Part shown: positions 6,244-8,642 of the stretch, piece by piece
How the letters are laid out: the number at the start of each line of letters is the position of its first letter
Position numbering within the stretch: position 1 is the stretch's first letter
Assembly (NCBI GenBank): GCA_003561835.1
Contig: PWVN01000229.1
Span: 1-8,642, forward strand
From: Syntrophomonadaceae bacterium
GTDB lineage: Bacteria > Bacillota > Dethiobacteria > PWVN01
DNA length: 8,642 bases
Direction of reading: 5' to 3'
Notes under the pieces: generated by a model
Database searches by the model: none
Told to the model about the DNA's origin: nothing
The model's input: the letters and a program-made list of their open reading frames with translations, nothing else
Program-made: the position numbers and the translations under genes

Positions 6244-6752
6244 TGGCTGTTGTGCTGTTTTTTTTGCTCTGCGCAGGGATCCTGGTCCTTCAGGGATCCC
6301 TTTTTCCCCTTCTTTGGCCTTCGGCCTACCAGCCCGACCCCCTGCTGGTTCTGATCATCAGCCTGAGCATCCTCCTGGGGGAGAAGCGGGGTAGCCTCCT
6401 GGGGCTGGCCGCCGGATTTCTCCAGGACATCCTCTTCGGCCCGGCCCTGGGCCTCTTTGCCCTCAGCAAGGCGGCCACCGCCTACCTGGCGGGTTTTGCC
6501 TCCCGGGAGATCTACAAGGACCACATCGTGGGCCCCTTGATCCTTACCTTTATCCTTACCGTCCTTCATGAGTTTTTTCTCTTCTTTCTGATCAACATCT
6601 TTTTTTACGTGAGCGCTTCCTGGGAAACCTTTTCATCTCCCCTGCTTATGAAAACCCTGGGCAATGCGGCCTTTCTTTTCCTCATCTACCCGCCCGTCTA
6701 CAATGCGGGGAGGAGAGGCAGCACAGCCTTACCCCGGGATATCCGCCTCTAA
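6243..6752 (+). CDS. mreD: Rod shape-determining protein MreD
   Basis: MreD is a small polytopic membrane protein that joins MreC and the PBP2–RodA synthase in the elongasome. The 169-residue product is almost wholly hydrophobic, with about five or six membrane segments (near 2-20, 33-46, 49-67, 73-89, 97-120 and 139-155). Family-like stretches are YQPDPLLVLIISLSILLGEK (29-48), GFLQDILFGPALG (58-70) and ALSKAATAYLAG (73-84). Length matches the family. The ATG overlaps the mreC stop by one base. Its SD, AGGGAG at 6230-6235 seven bases upstream, lies within codons for the MreC acidic tail. MreD is poorly conserved in sequence, so position between mreC and PBP2 is important support. The stop codon runs into the SD of the next gene (TAAGGAGGG). 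Confidence 0.95.
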   Translation: MAVVLFFLLCAGILVLQGSLFPLLWPSAYQPDPLLVLIISLSILLGEKRGSLLGLAAGFLQDILFGPALGLFALSKAATAYLAGFASREIYKDHIVGPLILTFILTVLHEFFLFFLINIFFYVSASWETFSSPLLMKTLGNAAFLFLIYPPVYNAGRRGSTALPRDIRL

Positions 6753-6765
6753 GGAGGGTTGACCC

Positions 6766-8616
6766 GTGACCAAGAAAATGCTGCGGCGCTTCCGCGTCTT
6801 TGTCATCCTCTGTCTGTTTGTCTTCATCCTCCTGGGAGCCCGGCTGGCCCAGCTGCAAATCCTGGGCCACGAGCATTACCTGAACCGGGCGGAAATTAAT
6901 CGGACCCGCATCCTGACCCTGACAGCCCCCCGGGGGGAGATTCTGGACCGGCAGGGCGTGGTCCTGGCCGCCAACAAGCCGGGCTTTACCGTCTCCGTCA
7001 TGGACCTGCCCCGGGACGAATTCGACCGCATCATCGGGGAACTGACCCGGATTCTGGAGATGGAGGAGGAGGAGATCCGCCGCCTCATCTGGGAGCAGCG
7101 CTACCGGCGTTACATCCCCGTCCGCCTGAAGACGGATGTGAGCCAGGAGGTGGTGGCGGAACTGACGGAGAGGCGCACGGAGCTGCCGGGGGTGATCCTG
7201 CAGGTGCAGCCCATCCGCATCTACCCCGAAGAAAACCTGGCGGCCCACATCCTGGGCCGGACCGGGCTGATTCAGACGGAACAGCTCCTCAAGTGGCAGG
7301 GGCAGGGTTTTGATTACGGCATAAACGATATCGTGGGCCGCCATGGCGGCATTGAAGAGGTTTGGGAGCCTTACCTGCGAGGGCAGGACGGGGCCCAACT
7401 GGTGGAGGTAAACAATTTAAGCCAGACCACCAGGGTGGAGGCCTCGGTGGACCCCATCCCCGGCAGCAACCTGTACCTGACCCTGGATGCCCAAACCCAG
7501 CGGGACCTGGAGATGGCCATGCGGGGGGTCATGGAGGAATTGAATGCGAAAGACCCCAAAATCGGCCTGCGGGGGGCCGCCGTGGCCTTGGATCCCCAAA
7601 CGGGGGCCATCCTGGCCATGGTCAGCCTGCCCGATTACGATTTGAACACCTTTAATGCCAGAGACGTTTACAACGCCCTGAAGGAAGACCCCAACCGCCC
7701 CCTGCTCAACAGGGCCATCCGGGGGGGGTACCCCGTGGGTTCCACCTACAAGATCGTCACAGCCCTGGCGGGGCTGGAAGAGGGGATCATCACCCCCACT
7801 ACCCGGATCCACAGCCCCGGCGTCATCCCGGTGCCCGGGGTTCCCGCCGGCGCCCCCTTCAGCACCAAAAGAAATTACGACGCCCGCATCGGCCACGGCT
7901 CCATCAACGTATCCCGGGCCCTGCAGGTCTCCAGCAACACCTTCTTCTACCAGGTGGGCTACCGTGTAGGCTCCGGGAGGCTTCGGGACTGGGGCATGAA
8001 GTTCGGCATGGGTGGGGTCACGGGCTTAAGGGATGTCCTGGGGGAGAGGGCCGGCAGCCTGAATGCCGAAAGGAGCGCCGGAGCCGTCATGGATGCTTCA
8101 ATCGGGCAAAGGCATGAAATCACCCCCCTGCAGCTGGCCAACATGATTGCCATAGCCGCCAACGGCGGCATCCATTACCGCCCCTACCTGGTGGAGAAAG
8201 TGGTGGACGTGGAGGGAGGCGTCATCTACCAGGCAGAGCCGGAGGTCATCTACGACATGGAGCCCGCCCCCCGGAACATCCGGGTCGTGCAGGAGGGGCT
8301 CGAGTCCGTCATGGCCGCCGGCGGCACCGCCGGCCGCTTCCGCAACTTCCCCTACCCGGTGACCTTTGCCGGCAAGACGGGGACCGCCGAGACGGGCACA
8401 AAGGTCCCCCCCCACAGTGTTACCGTAACCTACGCCCCGGCAGAGGACCCGGAAATCGCCCTGGCCGTCCTCATCGAGAGGACGGGGATCAGCTCTGTGG
8501 CGGCGGTCCCCATCACCTGGGATTTCTATATGTCCTATTTCGGCCGCCATTTCGAAGAGGAGGGGGAAGAGGGGGGCCCGGGGGAAGGTGAGGAAGAAGC
8601 GGCAGAAGGAGTTTAA
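6766..8616 (+). CDS. mrdA: Class B penicillin-binding protein 2 (elongasome transpeptidase)
   Basis: PBP2 cross-links peptidoglycan stem peptides during elongation, working with RodA and stimulated by MreC. The 616-residue product has a short basic N-terminus, a transmembrane anchor (about 9-25) and the pedestal domain motif APRGEILDRQG (54-64). The transpeptidase domain carries all three active-site motifs: S326-T-Y-K329 (nucleophile and base), S389-S-N391, and K537-T-G539. Family-typical sequence surrounds them (GGYPVGSTYK, QVSSNTFFYQ, FAGKTGTAETG). The start is GTG at 6766, supported by AAGGAGGG (6751-6758) seven bases upstream and overlapping the mreD stop. Residues 597-616 form a Glu/Gly-rich acidic tail much like the one on MreC. 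FtsI/PBP3 is less likely because the gene directly follows mreBCD. The bases after the stop end in GGGGGGAG (8635-8642), possibly the SD of a next gene beyond the window. Confidence 0.96.
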   Translation: MTKKMLRRFRVFVILCLFVFILLGARLAQLQILGHEHYLNRAEINRTRILTLTAPRGEILDRQGVVLAANKPGFTVSVMDLPRDEFDRIIGELTRILEMEEEEIRRLIWEQRYRRYIPVRLKTDVSQEVVAELTERRTELPGVILQVQPIRIYPEENLAAHILGRTGLIQTEQLLKWQGQGFDYGINDIVGRHGGIEEVWEPYLRGQDGAQLVEVNNLSQTTRVEASVDPIPGSNLYLTLDAQTQRDLEMAMRGVMEELNAKDPKIGLRGAAVALDPQTGAILAMVSLPDYDLNTFNARDVYNALKEDPNRPLLNRAIRGGYPVGSTYKIVTALAGLEEGIITPTTRIHSPGVIPVPGVPAGAPFSTKRNYDARIGHGSINVSRALQVSSNTFFYQVGYRVGSGRLRDWGMKFGMGGVTGLRDVLGERAGSLNAERSAGAVMDASIGQRHEITPLQLANMIAIAANGGIHYRPYLVEKVVDVEGGVIYQAEPEVIYDMEPAPRNIRVVQEGLESVMAAGGTAGRFRNFPYPVTFAGKTGTAETGTKVPPHSVTVTYAPAEDPEIALAVLIERTGISSVAAVPITWDFYMSYFGRHFEEEGEEGGPGEGEEEAAEGV

Positions 8617-8642
8617 GGGGAAAGCTTGTTTTACGGGGGGAG

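Noticed and set aside
8635..8642. GGGGGGAG at the window end as the SD of a following gene
   Set aside because: Plausible, but the window ends before any start codon, so no feature can be supported.
1..8642. CRISPR arrays, tRNA or rRNA genes, insertion sequences, integrase or phage genes, direct-repeat arrays
   Set aside because: None seen on either strand; gene order and base composition are even and consistent with a stable chromosomal region.

Overview
The window is a GC-rich stretch (about 60% by eye) with every supported gene on the + strand. It looks like a Gram-positive Bacillota genome of the Clostridia / Desulfotomaculum–Moorella–Pelotomaculum type. The reasons are the gene order maf–radC–mreB–mreC–mreD–PBP2, the apbE plus Gx-transporter pair, strong purine-rich Shine-Dalgarno (SD) sites, and sigma-A-like promoters. 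The genus assignment is inference from gene content and was not searched.

Layout. Positions 1-897 hold the C-terminal half of a proton-pumping membrane subunit related to NuoL/HyfB/MrpA-D. A GC-rich hairpin with a T-tract (959-987) probably ends that transcript, and a promoter (986-1014) starts the next one. Positions 1060-2635 hold a two-gene unit: apbE (FAD:protein FMN transferase) and a Gx-family membrane protein of the type often called 'heptaprenyl diphosphate synthase component I'. A 241-base gap (2636-2876) follows, with several small stem-loops and no gene. Then come maf (dTTP/UTP pyrophosphatase type) and radC (JAMM-domain protein). An extended -10 promoter (4215-4244), with an inverted repeat just upstream, precedes mreB, mreC, mreD and the class B penicillin-binding protein PBP2 (mrdA). 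These four genes are packed with gaps of 11, -1 and 13 bases and end at 8616. The last bases look like the SD of a following gene outside the window, which in this neighbourhood is commonly minC.

How the genes work together. MreB, MreC, MreD and PBP2 are the core of the elongasome: a cytoplasmic actin-like filament, an extracellular scaffold, a membrane partner and the transpeptidase it activates. maf and radC are usual upstream companions, without a settled mechanistic link. ApbE and the Gx protein point to covalent flavinylation of an extracytoplasmic electron-transfer protein; no target is encoded here. The proton-pumping subunit upstream also belongs to energy metabolism, but appears to be in a separate transcript.

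Most of the window is ordinary, well-known gene content and I see no clearly new system. The points most worth a second look are the matching acidic Glu/Gly-rich C-terminal tails on MreC and PBP2, the mreD ribosome-binding site inside the MreC tail codons, the inverted repeat at the mreB promoter, and the apbE–Gx pair.
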